Shown here: positions 1 to 10,148 of the stretch, piece after piece | How the letters are laid out: each line of letters starts with the position of its first letter | How positions within the stretch are numbered: the first letter of the stretch is position 1 | Assembly: GCF_015732155.1 (NCBI RefSeq) | Contig: NZ_WIQK01000001.1 | Coordinates: forward strand, 2,056,001 to 2,120,000 | Source: Pectinatus sottacetonis | GTDB lineage: Bacteria > Bacillota > Negativicutes > Selenomonadales > Selenomonadaceae | Length of the DNA stretch: 64,000 nt | Direction of reading: 5' to 3' | The notes under the pieces: generated by a model | Told to the model about the DNA's origin: nothing | The model's input: only the letters and a program-made list of their open reading frames with translations | Databases searched by the model: none | Program-made: the position numbers and the translations under genes

Positions 1-58
1 AAACACATAATAAGTGTCAACGCAGTAAAATTATATCAAGGCAGGTTTTAATAATTAT

Positions 59-1123
59 ATGAAAATTTTACTTATTGGTGAGAAAGGAAGTTACACAGAT
101 TCATTTATTTATGCAGTAAAACAGCTTAAATGTGAATTGAATATATATTCTATAAATGATTTTTTTACATCAATGTCATTTTGGCAAAGAAAAATTTATT
201 CTTTGGGCTGGAAGGATAAACTTTTTATAAAATTTGCTAAAAAACAAGAAAAAAGCATAAAATCGTTGTACGATAAAACAAAGCCCAATATAGTTTTTTT
301 CTTAGGCGGTTGTATTGTTTCCCAAAAAACAGTAGATTATATGCGACAAGAAAGTAAAACAGCTATTTGGCTTATTGACAGTCTAAAGGAAAAACTGTTT
401 TACAATGCAATATATCATAAATTGGCATGGTTCAATGTGATTTTTACATATGAAAAGGATGATGTGCATTTAATTCAAGAACGGTTTAAGAAGAAAACTG
501 TATTTATCCCTGTAGGATATGATGAGCGTTTTTATAAGAAATGCAATACAGAACATAAAGATATAGATATATCTTTTGTCGGCGGACGCAGTGATTTAAG
601 ATTGAGTATATTGGAAAAAGCAGCAGAGTTTGCCTATAAAAATCGTTTGAAAATGTGTATTTATGGAATAACTATGGATCATGAATCCCGGCATTTTTGG
701 AAAAAATATATTGAAAAAAGACGGTTTTTACATAAATATCCCTATTTAAGTAACTGTTTAGCAAATATCAGAAGGATTCCACCGCAAAAAACAGCTGAAG
801 TTTATAGGAGTAGTAAAATAGTTCTCAATATAAACAGAACAGCATCCGCAGCAATAAACCCGCGTACTTTTGAAATAATGGCAACTAATTCCTTTGAATT
901 AATGGATAGTAGGAAAGATTACTGCGGCATAGTAGAACCGGGTAGTAATATGGAAATATACAACGATGCTGAAGATATGGTAAATAAGCTGGATTATTAT
1001 TTAAGATATGAAGAAAAAAGGAACGATATTGCTGAGGCCGGATATAATACAGTAAAAGAGAAGTATTCGATGAATCATATAGTTCAGGAAATATTCATTG
1101 AAATGAATGAAAAATTAAATTAA
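59..1123 (+). CDS. CgeB-like glycosyltransferase
   Basis: A 354-residue cytoplasmic protein resembling the CgeB/DUF3880 glycosyltransferases of spore-coat and surface-glycan loci. The N-terminal half begins with a Rossmann-type strand (MKILLIGEKG). The C-terminal half carries the family's late signature near residues 270-290 (NPRTFEIMATNSFELMD), where the nucleotide-sugar phosphates normally bind. No signal peptide or membrane segment is visible. It lies upstream of the polysaccharide genes and is separated from them by about 295 bases with no gene. The donor and acceptor sugars cannot be read from the sequence. Family is fairly sure; role in this locus is inferred from position. Confidence 0.75.
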   Translation: MKILLIGEKGSYTDSFIYAVKQLKCELNIYSINDFFTSMSFWQRKIYSLGWKDKLFIKFAKKQEKSIKSLYDKTKPNIVFFLGGCIVSQKTVDYMRQESKTAIWLIDSLKEKLFYNAIYHKLAWFNVIFTYEKDDVHLIQERFKKKTVFIPVGYDERFYKKCNTEHKDIDISFVGGRSDLRLSILEKAAEFAYKNRLKMCIYGITMDHESRHFWKKYIEKRRFLHKYPYLSNCLANIRRIPPQKTAEVYRSSKIVLNINRTASAAINPRTFEIMATNSFELMDSRKDYCGIVEPGSNMEIYNDAEDMVNKLDYYLRYEEKRNDIAEAGYNTVKEKYSMNHIVQEIFIEMNEKLN

Positions 1124-1418
1124 TGAAGAATCAATAGAAAATAATAAATGAAATTTTGCTGATCTCTTATCAATGTGATTAAATATTGTTACTGGCATAT
1201 TTATAGAGCATAAATTTTCTTTTTTGCTTAGTGTCTACTATTAAATGTGAATAAATTTATGCTTTATAATAATCAGCTTTAAAAATAAATATTTTTTTGC
1301 TTAATGCATTAAATTTTTAATACAAGTTTGTCTATTGAAGTGGCAATTTATGGGAAAGTTTGCTATCATATATACGTATATGCAATTATATTAAATAAAA
1401 ACCACGAAAGAGATAACA

Positions 1419-2879
1419 ATGAAATCTAATGATATAAGTACAAATATTACTAAGATGGATCATATAGCGTCATACCTTATACCTTTTTTATTATTAGCGA
1501 TGGATTACCTGGCTATACTTGCAGCCCAGAAAGTTTCGATATTTCTGCGGCAGCATGTTGGCATATTTTCCGAGTATGCTGTTATGCCAAATGTTCCACC
1601 GCTATATTTTTATTTCCTTATACCGACAGTCTTTCTGGTATTTCTGCATAGTAAGGAAATTTATGTTAATCGGGCTCCATTTTGGGAAGTAATAGAAAAG
1701 GTTTTTCATGCCGTGATATGCAGCATTATGGTATGTATAACAGTGCTGTATTTTGGTCATATTGCTGGTGGTGTATCCCGTATTTACGTGGCAATACTCG
1801 GTATAATGTCATTCATCTTCCTGTGTACCTTCCGGTATATATTAAAAAAGATTCTTTTTAAGGCCAATATTTTACTGGAACCGGTTCTCATTATAGGAGC
1901 AGGTAAGACGGCAGAGCTTGTATTAAGGGAAATAGGTAATGACACAGGCTTTGGGGCAAAAGTTGTCGGCTTCCTTGATGATGCCCCTGTATCAGCAATA
2001 CTGCCAGCAAAATATCCCGTCCTTGGTGGTTTTGCTGATGCGGAAAAAATAATAAAGCAGACAAAAGTAAAGACAGTTATTATTGCGGCTCCCGGACTGG
2101 GAAAAAACAAGCTGCTTGATATGATAAACAGAGTCCAGCCATTGGTAAAAAATCTTTCCTTTGTACCTGACCTTATAGGCACACCCATAGGTAATGTTGA
2201 GATACAGCGTTTTTATAATGCTCGGCTTATGATGCTTAAAATGAAAAACAATATGTCAAGACAATATAATCGTTATTTGAAGAGACTCTTTGATATAGTA
2301 GTTGGTGGTATGATTTTTCTCGTACTTATTCCCTTTTTAGTTATAATTGGTTTTTTTATTAAAATTGATTCACAGGGAAAGATATTTTATAATGCAAAAA
2401 GAATTGGGAAAAATAATAAAGAGTTTATCTGTTATAAATTTCGTACTATGTTTAATGATTCCGATAAAATTTTAACAAAATATATGGAAACGCATCCTCA
2501 GGCTGCCAAAGAGTGGAAGGTTTATAAGAAAATAAAATACAATGATCCACGAATAACTAAAATTGGCAGGAGCCTGCGCAAGTTTAGTATTGATGAATTG
2601 CCACAGATAATAAATGTAATAAAAGGAGATATGAGTCTTGTTGGGCCACGACCCTATCTGCCACGGGAAAGAAAAGAAATGGGAAATTATTTGGATACTA
2701 TAGTAAAAAATATGCCGGGAATAACAGGTCTTTGGCAGGTAAGCGGTAGAAATGAGATAGCTTTTGCTGACAGATTAAAGATGGATGTATGGTATATTCA
2801 AAATTGGTCTATATGGATAGATATGGTATTGCTTTATAAAACAATAATAATGGTGCTTTTACGAAAGGGCGCCTATTAA
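1419..2879 (+). CDS. WbaP-like undecaprenyl-phosphate sugar-1-phosphate transferase
   Basis: Starts glycan synthesis by moving a sugar-1-phosphate from a nucleotide sugar onto undecaprenyl phosphate at the inner membrane. The 486 residues show about five N-terminal membrane segments (about 15-150), a nucleotide-binding-like middle domain ([13 protein letters not shown] near 155), then the C-terminal bacterial sugar transferase domain with its re-entrant membrane helix (about 290-312). Diagnostic words KFRTM, SIDELPQ and SLVGPRPY are all present. Length matches polyisoprenyl-phosphate hexose-1-phosphate transferases. It is the first gene of the export block, followed by the manC remnant and the Wza-like gene. 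Which hexose it uses is not visible. Confidence 0.9.
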   Translation: MKSNDISTNITKMDHIASYLIPFLLLAMDYLAILAAQKVSIFLRQHVGIFSEYAVMPNVPPLYFYFLIPTVFLVFLHSKEIYVNRAPFWEVIEKVFHAVICSIMVCITVLYFGHIAGGVSRIYVAILGIMSFIFLCTFRYILKKILFKANILLEPVLIIGAGKTAELVLREIGNDTGFGAKVVGFLDDAPVSAILPAKYPVLGGFADAEKIIKQTKVKTVIIAAPGLGKNKLLDMINRVQPLVKNLSFVPDLIGTPIGNVEIQRFYNARLMMLKMKNNMSRQYNRYLKRLFDIVVGGMIFLVLIPFLVIIGFFIKIDSQGKIFYNAKRIGKNNKEFICYKFRTMFNDSDKILTKYMETHPQAAKEWKVYKKIKYNDPRITKIGRSLRKFSIDELPQIINVIKGDMSLVGPRPYLPRERKEMGNYLDTIVKNMPGITGLWQVSGRNEIAFADRLKMDVWYIQNWSIWIDMVLLYKTIIMVLLRKGAY

Positions 2880-2900
2880 AAATAATGAGGTCGTGTAAAT

Positions 2901-3146
2901 ATGAAAGTCATAATTTTAGCTGGTGGCGGAGGCACAAGGCTTTTCCCACTTTCCCGCAATGATAATCCCAAGCAGTTTTTAGCAATAGACTGTAAAAATA
3001 GTTTATTCCTCAGTGATAAACATATTATAGCCGGTGTCGATGTAAGCAATCTGATCATGGTGGAAAAAGATAATATTATAATGGTGACACAGCGTGGCAG
3101 CAGCTAAAAAGTAAAAAAACTGGTTGAACAAATGAAAAACATTTAA
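2901..3146 (+). pseudogene. Mannose-1-phosphate guanylyltransferase remnant (internally deleted, with a nonsense codon)
   Basis: The reading frame opens with the unmistakable nucleotidyltransferase start (VIILAGGGGTRLFPLSR, then NPKQFL) of ManC/RfbM-type enzymes, which normally run 350-460 residues. After about 45 residues it jumps to what looks like the end of the catalytic domain (LIMVEKDNIIMVTQRG). It stops at 3105-3107 (TAA), but the same frame continues with KVKKLVEQMKNI to a second stop at 3144-3146. That tail is typical of the family, so the TAA was probably a CAA (Gln). The gene has therefore lost its middle and gained a stop. It shows the locus once made or used a GDP-sugar. Confidence 0.8.
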
Positions 3147-3248
3147 TATAAGCAGATAATTTCATTATCGGGCAGGATTCCTGTTTGTTTTTTAGAATTT
3201 ATATATATGTTATTTTGCAATAAATGAAACTTATTTAAATAAAGGAGC

Positions 3249-3983
3249 GTGTTTCCCATAGTTAAGAGAATACTTATTGCCCTTGCGGTTGCATTCTACA
3301 TATCAGGCATGTCTATTGCTCCAGCACTGGCGGCAGCTGCTGATGATGCCCCCATAGAAATAATTCCCGGTGGTGATTTCAAAATAGCCAGTCTTAATAC
3401 TGATCATTTGATAACGCAGTATCATCTTGCTAAATATGATGTAATAAACATTATGGTAGTAGGATTTCCTGACGGTATCGGTGTCAATGATATAACCATC
3501 GGTCCGGATGGCTATGTGCAGCTCCCCTATGCCGGAGCAGTCAAGCTGGCAGGTCTTACTATACCGCAGGCAACAAGACTGCTTACGCAGAAACTCGGGG
3601 AATATATAAAGATTCCCAGTATGTCGATTATCATCAAAAGCTATGGTCCGCGCAAAGTCTATGTAATGGGAGATGTAAAAGACCCTGGGATTAAGGAGAT
3701 GCCGATAGATTCACTTAATGTATTTGCGGCGCTTTCTGCTGCCGGCGGGGTTACCAACCGCGGCCGTATAAAGCATATACAGGTACTGCGTAGTATAGAT
3801 GGAACCATGTATTATAAAGAAGTAAACATGCATGATTATGTGAAGAAACATGATATGAAGCAGAATTTGGCACTACAGGATGGGGATATTGTCTATGTAC
3901 CGGATTCCAACAAGATCGTATTCAGTGAAGATATCCTGCCATATATCAGCATGTACGGATTATATAAAAATCTTACAGATTAA
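3249..3983 (+). CDS. Wza-like polysaccharide export protein
   Basis: Periplasmic or outer-membrane export protein of the Wza/KpsD family, here 244 residues. A signal peptide is plain (KR, then a hydrophobic run, cleavage likely near APALAAAAD). It is followed by a polysaccharide export domain (YHLAKYDVINIMVVG, then GPDGYVQLPYAG at about 60-115) and an SLBB-type domain (GPRKVYVMGDVKDPG onward). No lipoprotein cysteine is seen. The start is odd: the only standard start before the signal peptide is GTG at 3249, one base after AAAGGAG (3241-3247). An ATA codon at 3258 would give better spacing and the more usual MVKRILI start. It precedes the chain-length regulator by 36 bases. Confidence 0.87.
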   Translation: MFPIVKRILIALAVAFYISGMSIAPALAAAADDAPIEIIPGGDFKIASLNTDHLITQYHLAKYDVINIMVVGFPDGIGVNDITIGPDGYVQLPYAGAVKLAGLTIPQATRLLTQKLGEYIKIPSMSIIIKSYGPRKVYVMGDVKDPGIKEMPIDSLNVFAALSAAGGVTNRGRIKHIQVLRSIDGTMYYKEVNMHDYVKKHDMKQNLALQDGDIVYVPDSNKIVFSEDILPYISMYGLYKNLTD

Positions 3984-4019
3984 AATTTTGTTATAAATTA
4001 AAAATAGGGAGATTACTCG

Positions 4020-5366
4020 ATGGAAAAAGAAGAGTCAATTGACTTACGGATACTGGGAAATATAATATGGCAGAAAAAAAAGATGGTGTCATTAATCATT
4101 ATTATTTGTACACTGTTGGCACTGATACTGGCATTTGTTCTGCCGAAAACATATGAATCAACTACATTAGTACAAACTCGTACTAGTGGTGTAAATGCTG
4201 CTTCCAGTACAGCTACTGCAGCAGCTGCTGCTTTGGGAATAAGTGGTAATATGGATTCACCGACCTTGGGTTATATAGAAATGATGAAAAGCCGCACGGT
4301 ACTTGATCCGATAATTGCCAAGCTGGATATGCCGAAAGAAAAAAAAGCGGAATTGACAGCAAAAGATTTTGCTAAGAAAAGCCTTGATATCCAGAATACT
4401 AAGGGAACAGATCTTATTACTGTCATGGCAAAGGGACGGACACCGCAGGAAGCACAGCAAATATCCAAGGAAGTAGTGGATAATTTCCTCCTCCTTATGA
4501 CGAAGATGAATAAACAGACACAGTCCCTTATTGTTACGTTCCTTTCCGGGCGTATTGACCAGGCCAAGAAGGACTCTGATGATGCGGCACAGAAATTGGA
4601 AGATTTCAGTAAACAAACAAAAGTATATGGACCGGATGACCAGGCTAAGGCGGTGTTGGAACAATTAGCTGCATTTGATAAAACTATCGGAGAAATGGAA
4701 GTACAGCGGCAGAGTGCGCAGGCGCAGCTGGACAGTACAAGTGCGCAGCTCAAAAAGCAGAATGCCAATGCCCGGGAATATAATGTATCGGATAATAAAA
4801 ATGTCCTGAATCTGCGCGATAGTATTGTAGCAAAAGAAGTAGAGCTTGTAGGTCTGCGCCAGAAATATACTGATAAACATCCTAGCGTTATAGCAGCCCA
4901 AAATGAGCTGGCAAAACTGCGCCAGAGTTTGAATAGTGAAGTTGCTAGTGAAGTATCGGCAGGGACAACAACATTGAGTCCATTGCAATCTACATTGGCA
5001 CAGGGAAAAGCCCAGGCTCAGGTTAATATTGCTGTAGCCAATGCCAGCGAAGCGGCAGTTAAACAATTGGAAAAGAAAGCAGAAGGCAGTATGAGCAGTC
5101 TTTCAGATAATATTTTGCAGTATACAAAGCTCAAAAGAGATGCTGATATAAAGAACGAAGTATATCTCAATCTCGTTAAAAGCTGTGAACAGGCCAAGAT
5201 ACAGCAAGCGATGCAGAGCATGGATATCCAGGTGGTAGATCCTGCTAATCTGCCCAAGAAACCATCAGCACCAAGAAAATTATTAATTACTATTGCAGGA
5301 TTTATCATTGGTATGATAGGAATATTTGCTTATAGTATGTTTTTGTATATGAAATTGGAAAAATAA
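4020..5366 (+). CDS. Wzz-type chain-length determinant / polysaccharide co-polymerase
   Basis: Inner-membrane protein that sets glycan chain length with the Wzy polymerase and contacts the export channel. The 448 residues begin with a short cytosolic tail and a membrane helix (about 20-42, VSLIIIICTLLALILAFVLP). A long periplasmic coiled-coil follows, rich in Ala, Gln and Lys (about 180-310 and 330-390). The protein ends with the second membrane helix (about 420-442) preceded by the usual proline-rich word (PANLPKKPSAPRK). No kinase domain is fused, and no separate tyrosine kinase is nearby. It starts 36 bases after the Wza-like gene and ends 2 bases before the next gene, so it is co-transcribed. 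Confidence 0.92.
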   Translation: MEKEESIDLRILGNIIWQKKKMVSLIIIICTLLALILAFVLPKTYESTTLVQTRTSGVNAASSTATAAAAALGISGNMDSPTLGYIEMMKSRTVLDPIIAKLDMPKEKKAELTAKDFAKKSLDIQNTKGTDLITVMAKGRTPQEAQQISKEVVDNFLLLMTKMNKQTQSLIVTFLSGRIDQAKKDSDDAAQKLEDFSKQTKVYGPDDQAKAVLEQLAAFDKTIGEMEVQRQSAQAQLDSTSAQLKKQNANAREYNVSDNKNVLNLRDSIVAKEVELVGLRQKYTDKHPSVIAAQNELAKLRQSLNSEVASEVSAGTTTLSPLQSTLAQGKAQAQVNIAVANASEAAVKQLEKKAEGSMSSLSDNILQYTKLKRDADIKNEVYLNLVKSCEQAKIQQAMQSMDIQVVDPANLPKKPSAPRKLLITIAGFIIGMIGIFAYSMFLYMKLEK

Positions 5367-5368
5367 AT

Positions 5369-6511
5369 ATGGATGATAATATAAACAAAAAACAACCTAT
5401 AAGAGTTTTGCAAATAATCGGTGTAGTTTGTGGTGGCGGTGTAGAAGCTGTCATCATGAATTACTATCGAAATATTGATAGAAATAAAATACAATTTGAT
5501 TTTATTATTGATGGTTATGAAAAATCCCTTCTTGATGATGAAATAGAGTCATTAGGAGGAAAAGTTTATAAAGTAGAGCCATATAGCAAAAATATTTTTA
5601 AATACATTTATCAAATTTATAGAATTATAAAAGAAAATAATTATCAAATCATTCATTCTAATATGAATACATTATCGGTATTTTCGCTTTTTGCAGCATG
5701 GTTGGCAGGTGCAAAAATTCGTATAATACATAATCATTCTACGGCGGTAAAAAGTGAAAAAATGAGATCACTCTTGAAATATATTCTGCGTCCTTTTAAT
5801 ACTATTTTTGCTAATAAATATTTAGCATGCTCAAGAGTAGCAGGCAAATGGATGTTTGGTCAAAAAGCTGTCAAAACTGGGAAAATAAAGATAATTAATA
5901 ATGCAATAAATATAGATAAGTTTATTTATAACGAAAATTTGAGGCAGCAATTACGCAAAGAATTGGATATAAAAGAGGATACTTTAGTAATAGGGCATGT
6001 TGGGCGATTTATGTATCAAAAAAATCATGATTTTCTTATAGAGGTTTTTAATAAAATATATGAGCAAGACAATAATTCTATTTTATTGCTTATTGGTGAT
6101 GGTCCTTTAAAGCAAACAATAAAAAATAAAATAGAAAAGTATGGTCTTGGTAATAGTGTGAAATTTTTAGGAGTCCGCAAAGATGTGAATAAATTATATA
6201 ATGTGATGGATATATTTTTATTTCCATCACATTATGAGGGATTAGGAATGGTTGGCGTTGAAGCTCAGATAAATGGATTACATTGTTTAGTGGCCGACAA
6301 TATTCCAAGCGAAATAAAAATTTCTGATAAAATAAAGTTTTTGCCTATTAGTGACAGTAATTTATGGGCAAGTGAGATATTAAAGATAGAGTTACAGGCA
6401 GATAATCGAAAAATTGATTTAAGCGTAGCAAAAACTCGCTTTGATATAGCAGAAGAAAGTAAGTCATATGAAAATTTCATAAAGTGTGGGGCAACAAGCA
6501 ATGATTCCTAA
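5369..6511 (+). CDS. GT4-family glycosyltransferase
   Basis: A 380-residue retaining glycosyltransferase of the GT-B fold. The N-terminal acceptor domain opens with VLQIIGVVCGGGVEAVIMNYYR, the style of EpsF/CapM-like enzymes. The C-terminal donor domain has IGHVGRFMYQKNHDFLI (about 210) and the E-x7-E region FPSHYEGLGMVGVEAQ (about 288). It starts 2 bases after the Wzz stop and overlaps the next gene. Codons become markedly more AT-rich from this gene onward than in the export genes, as is common for the variable centre of such loci. The sugar is unknown. Confidence 0.87.
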   Translation: MDDNINKKQPIRVLQIIGVVCGGGVEAVIMNYYRNIDRNKIQFDFIIDGYEKSLLDDEIESLGGKVYKVEPYSKNIFKYIYQIYRIIKENNYQIIHSNMNTLSVFSLFAAWLAGAKIRIIHNHSTAVKSEKMRSLLKYILRPFNTIFANKYLACSRVAGKWMFGQKAVKTGKIKIINNAINIDKFIYNENLRQQLRKELDIKEDTLVIGHVGRFMYQKNHDFLIEVFNKIYEQDNNSILLLIGDGPLKQTIKNKIEKYGLGNSVKFLGVRKDVNKLYNVMDIFLFPSHYEGLGMVGVEAQINGLHCLVADNIPSEIKISDKIKFLPISDSNLWASEILKIELQADNRKIDLSVAKTRFDIAEESKSYENFIKCGATSNDS

Positions 6512-7427
6512 AGTTCAAGTTTTTTTATCAACATATAATGGTGATAAATATTTAAGTCAGCAATTAGATAGTTTAATTAATCAAAGTAATGTGGAGGTTT
6601 CAATTTTAATTCGTGATGACGGGTCTACAGATGGAACACTTTCTATTTTACAATCATATAAAAAAATATATGATTGTGTGGATTTTTATTGCGGTAATAA
6701 TGAAGGTTATGCTAAAAGTTTTTTACATTTGTTGACACAAAATGTAAAGGCTGATTATTTTGCATTTTGTGATCAGGATGATGTTTGGTTACCAGAAAAA
6801 TTATCTCATGGCATAAAGAAAATACGAGAAAATATTACTGTTAAAAATAAAAAAAAACCTGTGTTATATGCAACTGCATTGAAAAGGGTAGATGAAAATT
6901 TGAATTTTTTAAGTATGCAAAGATTTAAAAAATTGAATTTATCATTAGGAGCTGAATTTACTAGGCATAGATTGGCTGGCTGTACTTTTATATTTAATAG
7001 TTCATTGTATTTATTACTACAGAAGGCCTATTCTGTTCAAGAATTAGTTTGTTCACATGATAGATTAGCTACAATATTATGCCTTAGTGCGGGCGGAAAA
7101 GTGATTTTTGATAATAATTCGTATATTTTGTTTAGAAGACATAGTACAAATGCTTCCGTAGATGGAGTGGTATTTGTAAGGAAAATCTTAAAAAGATTTA
7201 ATTATTTTATGATTAATAGTGGTAAAGATCATAGATTAGCTGAAACTGTATTTAAATATTGGAGAGATTTTATTGATAAAAAAAATTATAAAATTTTTTG
7301 TGATATAATTTCTTATAAAAAAAATATAAAGAGAAGATTATGCTTATCAATTTCAAAAGAAATAGATTGTGGTTTTTGGTATTATAATATATTTATACGT
7401 TTAATGATATTAATAAAAAAATTTTAA
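6501..7427 (+). CDS. GT2-family glycosyltransferase (rhamnosyltransferase-like)
   Basis: Inverting GT-A glycosyltransferase, about 308 residues. The N-terminus has VQVFLSTYNGDKYLSQQLDSL and the nucleotide-sugar word IRDDGSTDGT. The metal-binding DxD-like site is FCDQDDVWLPEKL (about residue 90). This pattern is typical of rhamnosyl or related transferases in O-antigen loci. I chose ATG 6501, which has GTGGGG ten bases upstream and overlaps the previous stop by 11 bases; a GTG at 6486 is also in frame. The last 60 residues are Lys/Ile-rich, probably a membrane-associating tail. The acceptor is unknown. Confidence 0.85.
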   Translation: MIPKVQVFLSTYNGDKYLSQQLDSLINQSNVEVSILIRDDGSTDGTLSILQSYKKIYDCVDFYCGNNEGYAKSFLHLLTQNVKADYFAFCDQDDVWLPEKLSHGIKKIRENITVKNKKKPVLYATALKRVDENLNFLSMQRFKKLNLSLGAEFTRHRLAGCTFIFNSSLYLLLQKAYSVQELVCSHDRLATILCLSAGGKVIFDNNSYILFRRHSTNASVDGVVFVRKILKRFNYFMINSGKDHRLAETVFKYWRDFIDKKNYKIFCDIISYKKNIKRRLCLSISKEIDCGFWYYNIFIRLMILIKKF

Positions 7428-7900
7428 GGTGATTTGTGTTTATCCATATTTGCCTAGAGTTGGTTCTGAAAGTTTGTATTGTGAAATAAAATTTCAAATC
7501 TCCTGAATTGTATAGTATAAAGCTGCTAGGCTGAAGACGGTTTTCCTTAATGGAGGATCTTTTACTGCAAAGTATTGTGAAAAAATTGGAGAGAATATGT
7601 TTCTAAAGAACTTATAATGTGATATACGGGGTAGAATATATCACATGTTGATTATAAGATTCGATAATCGTAATATATTATTATTACTTAGATATGTTTA
7701 TTAGTTAGTTTCTATCAGATGGGTGTTAAAAATATTGCTATATGGAACTATAGCAAATGGATTCTGAAATCAATTTTAAAACCTTCAAAATGAAAATTAA
7801 TAGGTCATTGAGATAGAAGCTTTATTTAACATAATTTATTAATGTTGGTATTAAAATCATAACATGATATCCTAACGAGCTATCATACTTATGAAAGGAA
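7428..7900. other. Gene-free stretch inside the polysaccharide locus
   Basis: No open frame of convincing length on either strand. A short stretch near 7535-7612 reads (plus strand) KTVFLNGGSFTAKYCEKIGENMFLKN, faintly like the end of a corrinoid-binding domain, but I do not rely on it. A ribosome site (GAAAGGAA, about 7891-7898) for the next gene closes the stretch. It is best seen as decayed sequence between two transferase genes. Confidence 0.5.
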
Positions 7901-8890
7901 ATGTTTATAGTGATATCTTTAGTTTTAGCTACTTATAATGGTGAGAAATTTATACGTAAACAGCTGGAGTCATTAATAATGCAGACAAAACAGTTTGATG
8001 AGGTTTTGATATGTGATGATTGTTCAACTGATAAAACTGTTTCTATTATAAAAAAAATTATATATGATAATAAATTAGACAATTGGGTATTGTATACAAA
8101 TAAAAAAAACAAAGGATGGCAGCAAAATTTTTTAGATATAATGTATTTGGCTCATGGTGAAATAATATTTTATTGTGATCAAGATGATATTTGGTTTGAT
8201 AATAAAGTTGAGGTTATGGTAAATAGCTTTAATAATAATAATAATATATTATGTTTATCAAGTCGATATTTATCAATTGATAGTGAAGGGAAGAAAATAG
8301 AATACAGAATAGATAAAAAATCAAATGATACGGGTTTAGTAAAGAAAATAGATATAGAAAATAAAATGTTCTTCAATACTCCATCTGGCTGTACAATAGC
8401 ATTTAAAAGAAAACTACTAAACTATATTGATCGTAATTATACAGATGTTTTATTGGATAGGGAACTATGTAGAATTGCAGGAATTATAAATGGATTTTAT
8501 GATCTTGATTTGTCATTAATGTTTCATAGGTTCCATTTGAATAATCAAACTATAAATATAAACAAGTTAAAGATTGCTGTGGGCATAGATAATTTGGATG
8601 TTAGAATAAAAATTTTGAAACAAGATATATTGAGTTTAAAAAAATCCAAAAAAATTTTAGAAGAAAATAATGTAGAAAAAAATTTAGTAAGGAATATTGA
8701 TTTAGTAAATAAATTTTTAAATAAGAGATTACAATTTTTAACTAATAATTGTAATTTTATAGTTATGTTAACGTTAAATCGAAATTTACTAAAGGGGGCT
8801 TATCAAATTATAATAGGCGATATTTGTTATAAATATAATATTAATAGATTTGCTTCCTATTTGTATAGGCTTTTTATAGGTGGATTATAA
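7901..8890 (+). CDS. GT2-family glycosyltransferase
   Basis: A second inverting GT-A transferase, 329 residues, related to the one at 6501. It shows VISLVLATYNGEKFIRKQLESL, CDDCSTDKTVSI and the metal site FYCDQDDIWFDNKV (about residue 88). A conserved middle word follows (FFNTPSGCTIAFKRKLL), seen in rhamnosyltransferase-like proteins. GAAAGGAA sits a few bases before the ATG at 7901; GTG 7910 is an alternative. The C-terminal third is Asn/Lys/Ile-rich. The downstream polymerase gene starts one base after its stop. Specificity is unknown. Confidence 0.85.
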   Translation: MFIVISLVLATYNGEKFIRKQLESLIMQTKQFDEVLICDDCSTDKTVSIIKKIIYDNKLDNWVLYTNKKNKGWQQNFLDIMYLAHGEIIFYCDQDDIWFDNKVEVMVNSFNNNNNILCLSSRYLSIDSEGKKIEYRIDKKSNDTGLVKKIDIENKMFFNTPSGCTIAFKRKLLNYIDRNYTDVLLDRELCRIAGIINGFYDLDLSLMFHRFHLNNQTININKLKIAVGIDNLDVRIKILKQDILSLKKSKKILEENNVEKNLVRNIDLVNKFLNKRLQFLTNNCNFIVMLTLNRNLLKGAYQIIIGDICYKYNINRFASYLYRLFIGGL

Positions 8891-8891
8891 A

Positions 8892-10148
8892 ATGAAAAAT
8901 GGAATATCATTTTCTACTATTATATTGTGGATGATAGTTATTTTTGTTTCTACATTTATTTTGTGGCCAGATATTGTAAAAGGGATTGTATGTTTTTGTG
9001 TTGTTTTGGGAGCAGTTCTTTTTTTCTTGTTTTCCTGTAAAAATATTAGTTGCTTAGAGGTAAAAATATATGCTTTTTTTATGATATATTATATATATAT
9101 CATATTGAATGGAATAATATTTTATGATACAATAGAAAAATTTGTATATGGGATATATCAATATATTTTCTATTCATGTGTGATGTTTGCAGCGTTGTAC
9201 GTACTACCAAGAGTTAATTTGAAAAAGGTTTTATATTATATTACGATTATAGGTGTTTTGACATCGATAGTTGCATTATATGAGTTTTGTACAGGGAAAT
9301 ATATATTTGTTGCTTTTAATGATTTAGTCAATATGAATCATGGGAATGGTTCGTTTGTAGATGGAGAAACAGTATATAGAGCAGTATCTCTTTCAGTATC
9401 TCCATTGTCATTAGGAGTTGATTGTGGAATTTATGGAATAACAAATTATTATTTGTGGTTTCTAAAACATGAAAAAAAATATATAATATTTTTTTTCATT
9501 AACATAATGGGATTATATGCATCTTACTCAAGAGGTCCTTGGGTTGCGTTCATTATAGCATTCAGTTTTTATACTATTTTAAATAAATTGGGGGACAGAA
9601 TTACATTCAGAAAAATTTTAAAAATTTTAAGATCATTTGTTTTGATTTTGTTAATAATAGCAACATGTATTTATTTTTTTAGAGATAATTATTATATAGG
9701 TTTATTTATAAATAGAATTTTTAGTATAATAATATGGAATGATAGTACTACAACAATAAGTCCTAATATGCTAAGATTTTATTATTGGCTAAATGCAATT
9801 AGTATTTTTACCAAAAATTATATTAATTTTCTTTTTGGAATTGGGATAGGAAGTACTGGGGGATCAGCTTTTGCAATAACAGTTACCGAAAGCGGAATTT
9901 TAAAGCGCTTAGTTGAGGGGGGAATAATATTATTCATTATACATTATTATATAATTTATTTAATAATGAAGGCTGGAATAAAATATAAAGGTGTAAATAG
10001 ACCAAAAGTTATATATGCATTGTCAGTGATGATGTTAATTTTAACTGATGATGTAACAGAGCAGATCACAGAAAGTGTTGATATAAGTATGATCTTTTGG
10101 TTTATATGTGCAGTTATTTTGTTTTTTATAAGAAAATATAAAAAGTAG
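8892..10148 (+). CDS. Wzy-like O-antigen polymerase
   Basis: An integral membrane protein of about 418 residues with ten or more hydrophobic segments and very low sequence conservation, as expected for Wzy/O-antigen ligase-type proteins. The recognisable part is the large loop after the middle helices with LYASYSRGPWVAFIIAF (about 215-235), matching the Wzy_C-type pattern of SRG followed by a helix. It would polymerise lipid-linked repeat units on the outer face of the inner membrane, with Wzz. I chose ATG 8892, which has GGTGG eight bases upstream, over the GTG at 8880 that would overlap the previous gene. Confidence 0.8.
   Translation: MKNGISFSTIILWMIVIFVSTFILWPDIVKGIVCFCVVLGAVLFFLFSCKNISCLEVKIYAFFMIYYIYIILNGIIFYDTIEKFVYGIYQYIFYSCVMFAALYVLPRVNLKKVLYYITIIGVLTSIVALYEFCTGKYIFVAFNDLVNMNHGNGSFVDGETVYRAVSLSVSPLSLGVDCGIYGITNYYLWFLKHEKKYIIFFFINIMGLYASYSRGPWVAFIIAFSFYTILNKLGDRITFRKILKILRSFVLILLIIATCIYFFRDNYYIGLFINRIFSIIIWNDSTTTISPNMLRFYYWLNAISIFTKNYINFLFGIGIGSTGGSAFAITVTESGILKRLVEGGIILFIIHYYIIYLIMKAGIKYKGVNRPKVIYALSVMMLILTDDVTEQITESVDISMIFWFICAVILFFIRKYKK

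Noticed and set aside
1370-1381. Palindrome ATATACGTATAT upstream of the WbaP-like gene as an operator.
   Set aside because: It is short and in very AT-rich sequence, with no second copy or clear promoter next to it.
7535-7612. Corrinoid-binding domain fragment in the gap between two transferases.
   Set aside because: Only a faint likeness of about 25 residues, with no motif such as DxHxxG nearby.
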